Shown here piece after piece: positions 62,418-64,000 of a stretch of DNA of 64,000 bases. The notes beneath the pieces are model-generated. The model made no database searches, was not told the origin of the DNA, and saw only the letters and a program-made list of their open reading frames with translations. How positions within the stretch are numbered: position 1 is the stretch's first letter; every line of letters begins with the position of its first letter. The DNA is taken from positions 2,728,001 through 2,792,000 of the forward strand of contig CP148265.1 in assembly GCA_045345765.1 (NCBI GenBank). The letters are read 5' to 3'. The translations under genes and the position numbers were made by a program. The stretch is from JAOARY01 sp045345765 (GTDB lineage Bacteria; Bacillota; Clostridia; Peptostreptococcales; Peptostreptococcaceae).

Positions 62418-63218
62418 TTGAAATGTTTAAATTTAGATAGAAAAGATATAATGATGGGAATATTAAATCTAACACCAGATAGTTTTTCTGATGGTGGAAA
62501 TTTTGATTCTTTAAATTTGGCATTGGAACATGCAAAAGTAATGCTAGAAGAAGGTGCTGATATTATAGACATTGGTGGAGAATCAACAAGACCAGGTTCT
62601 ATTAAAGTTTCAAAAGATGAAGAATTAAAAAGAATAAAAGATGTAGTTGAAGAGATTCTAAAAAAAACAGATGCTTTTGTTTCTGTAGATACATATAAAT
62701 GGGAAGTAGCTAAAGAAGTTTTAAAACTAGGTGTACCTATGATCAATGATATTTGGGGACTTCAATATAATGAAAATATGGCGAAGGTTGTGGCTGAGTA
62801 TAATGCTTATATTGTTATAATGCACAATCAAGAGGGAACAGATTATAAAAAGGATATAATAGATTCTATTATAGAATTTTTTGATAAAAGTATAAAAATT
62901 GCATTAGATGCAGGTGTAGATAAAAATAAAATAATATTAGATCCAGGCATTGGCTTTGGAAAGACAGCAAAACAAAATATGATTGTAATAAATAGACTTG
63001 AAGAATTAAATATTTTAGGGTATCCTATATTATTAGGGACTTCAAGAAAGTCGGTTATAGGTAATATTTTAGATATACCTTCAAATCAGAGGCTTGAAGG
63101 TACTATAGCTACAAATGTTATTGGTGCTTTAAAAGGTTGTAGTATATTTAGAGTTCATGATGTAAAAGAAAATTTAAGAGCAATAAAAGTAGCTAAAGCG
63201 ATAAAAGGAGCTAATTAA
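62418..63218 (+). CDS. folP: Dihydropteroate synthase
   Basis: A 266-residue TIM-barrel enzyme. MMGILNLTPDSFSDGG, DIGGESTRPGS, LDPGIGFGKTAKQN, LLGTSRKSVIG and the closing FRVHDVKEN are diagnostic; these loops form the pterin and p-aminobenzoate sites, and no unusual change in them is evident. It joins p-aminobenzoate to the pterin pyrophosphate. TTG 62418 is chosen, nine bases after GGAG; an earlier TTG at 62409 touches that site. folB starts two bases after the stop. Confidence 0.96.
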   Translation: MKCLNLDRKDIMMGILNLTPDSFSDGGNFDSLNLALEHAKVMLEEGADIIDIGGESTRPGSIKVSKDEELKRIKDVVEEILKKTDAFVSVDTYKWEVAKEVLKLGVPMINDIWGLQYNENMAKVVAEYNAYIVIMHNQEGTDYKKDIIDSIIEFFDKSIKIALDAGVDKNKIILDPGIGFGKTAKQNMIVINRLEELNILGYPILLGTSRKSVIGNILDIPSNQRLEGTIATNVIGALKGCSIFRVHDVKENLRAIKVAKAIKGAN

Positions 63219-63219
63219 T

Positions 63220-63579
63220 ATGGATAAAATTATATTAAAAGATATGCAATTTTTTGGATATCATGGAGTTTTTAAAGAAGAAGAAAAACTTGGACAAATG
63301 TTTATAATAGATTTTTGTGGATTATGTGATTTAAAAGAAGCAAAAAAGAGTGATAATATAGATTGTGGTATTAGTTATGCAGATATTTTTGATATTATAA
63401 AAGATATCTGTGAAAATAAAAGATTTAATTTAATAGAAGCATTAGCAGAACATATTTCTAATGCAATTTTGACTAAATTTGATAAGATTTTAGAAGTTAA
63501 AATACTTGTGAAAAAGCCTAATGCTCCGATTAATGGTCATTTTAATTATGCTGGAGTGGAGGTTACAAAAAGAAGATGA
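63220..63579 (+). CDS. folB: Dihydroneopterin aldolase
   Basis: A 119-residue aldolase. DMQFFGYHGVFKEEEKLGQ at the N-terminus (with Glu and Tyr of the active site), ISYADIFDIIKDI and NLIEALAEHIS are typical, and the active-site lysine lies in KILVKKPNAPI. It converts dihydroneopterin to hydroxymethyl-dihydropterin and glycolaldehyde. AAGGAG precedes the ATG. Its TGA overlaps the folK ATG (ATGA), indicating coupled translation. Confidence 0.96.
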   Translation: MDKIILKDMQFFGYHGVFKEEEKLGQMFIIDFCGLCDLKEAKKSDNIDCGISYADIFDIIKDICENKRFNLIEALAEHISNAILTKFDKILEVKILVKKPNAPINGHFNYAGVEVTKRR

Positions 63580-64000
63580 ATATAGTTTATTTATCAATAG
63601 GAACAAATTTAGGAGACAGAAATAAAAATTTGATTGATGCAATTAAATTTTTAAAGGGGATAAAAGAAATAGATTCGTTAAAAGTTTCAAAAGTCTATGA
63701 AACAAAAGCTTGGGGACTCACTGATCAATCTGATTTTTTAAATATATGTGTAGAATTAAAAACAAGTCTAAATCCAAAGGAACTACTTAATATATGTCAA
63801 AGTATAGAGTTTAAATTAAAAAGAAAAAGACTAATAAGGTGGGGACCAAGAACAATAGATTTAGACATACTATTATTTAATGATGAAATAATAGATGAAA
63901 AAGATTTAAAAATTCCTCATGAAAGAATGCATCAAAGAGCTTTTGTTTTAAAGCCACTTATGGATTTAAATGAAAATTTAAAATTTTCAAAAGGGTATAT
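63576..64000 (+). CDS. folK: HPPK FolK, 3' end outside the window
   Basis: About 141 residues are visible before the edge. VYLSIGTNLGDRNKNL at the start, YETKAWGLTDQSDFLN and the signature RWGPRTIDLDILLF identify 2-amino-4-hydroxy-6-hydroxymethyldihydropteridine diphosphokinase. It activates the pterin by pyrophosphorylation for FolP. ATG overlaps the folB stop. The final part, perhaps 15-20 residues, is missing here only because the window ends. Confidence 0.95.
   Translation, partial: MNIVYLSIGTNLGDRNKNLIDAIKFLKGIKEIDSLKVSKVYETKAWGLTDQSDFLNICVELKTSLNPKELLNICQSIEFKLKRKRLIRWGPRTIDLDILLFNDEIIDEKDLKIPHERMHQRAFVLKPLMDLNENLKFSKGY

Noticed and set aside
1..64000. tRNA, rRNA or known riboswitch
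   Set aside because: No GC-rich cloverleaf or T-arm signature, rRNA stretch, or riboswitch core that I could recognise was found in the intergenic DNA.

Overview
The window is a strongly AT-rich bacterial chromosome segment from a Gram-positive anaerobe of the Firmicutes, most likely Clostridia or Tissierellia. A Parvimonas/Peptoniphilus-type organism would fit, but this is an inference from gene content and not a database match. Pointers are purine-rich Shine-Dalgarno sites with many TTG starts, an hrcA-grpE-dnaK-dnaJ operon behind a perfect CIRCE element, FloA with a long NfeD, RNase Y, a sigma-54/LevR-controlled PTS, a 2-oxoacid:ferredoxin oxidoreductase and a LexA-type box in front of recA. 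Genes are dense and mostly on the plus strand. No tRNA, rRNA, CRISPR array, transposase or prophage gene is visible.

Layout. 1-2.3 kb: end of an S9 peptidase, an M20 peptidase and a small membrane protein. 2.7-8.5 kb: a five-gene oligopeptide ABC importer. Its binding protein is circularly permuted: the lipoprotein signal is followed by the normal C-terminal half and then the normal N-terminal half. 8.8-11.4 kb: two-subunit 2-oxoacid:ferredoxin oxidoreductase. 11.5-19 kb: LevR-type activator, a -24/-12 promoter, lactose/cellobiose-family PTS (IIB, IIC, IIA), a GH4 phospho-glycosidase and a MupG/DUF871 protein. 19.1-23.5 kb (minus): ABC exporter, EamA transporter, AlaX editing protein. 24-27.8 kb: SDF symporter, Fe-S membrane protein, an unknown 74-residue protein and a DUF2157/GDYXXLXY pair. 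27.9-30.7 kb: recA and rny. 30.8-38.4 kb: a FliD-C-like protein, TcdA, a stand-alone metallo-beta-lactamase protein, DUF2156 and Eis-like GNAT proteins, an ECF S component, a ComEC lacking its nuclease domain, and holA. 38.5-43.5 kb: rpsT, lepA, TauE/SafE exporter, a membrane-anchored wall hydrolase. 43.6-53.9 kb: hemW, the heat-shock operon, prmA-rsmE-mtaB, HIT protein, rpsU-yqeY. 54-58.7 kb: nfeD-floA, amidase, ndk, a FlK-like thioesterase. 58.8-64 kb: yerC and a full folate cluster, pabA-pabB-pabC-folE-folP-folB-folK, the last cut by the window edge.

How the parts fit. Extracellular peptide use is served by the Opp importer, the S9 and M20 peptidases and the 2-oxoacid oxidoreductase, which ferments amino-acid-derived keto acids. 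The PTS block takes up and hydrolyses a beta-linked disaccharide, probably induced through phosphorylation of the LevR-type activator. The folate cluster makes p-aminobenzoate and joins it to the pterin made by FolE, FolB and FolK.

Most noteworthy are the circularly permuted OppA; a family of three nested-palindrome intergenic elements, all in the first 17 kb; twin operator-like palindromes at the 2-oxoacid oxidoreductase promoter; a FliD-C-like protein without flagellar neighbours; a FlK-like thioesterase lacking the catalytic glutamate; and two genes (rny, DUF2156) whose Shine-Dalgarno sites point to ATT start codons.
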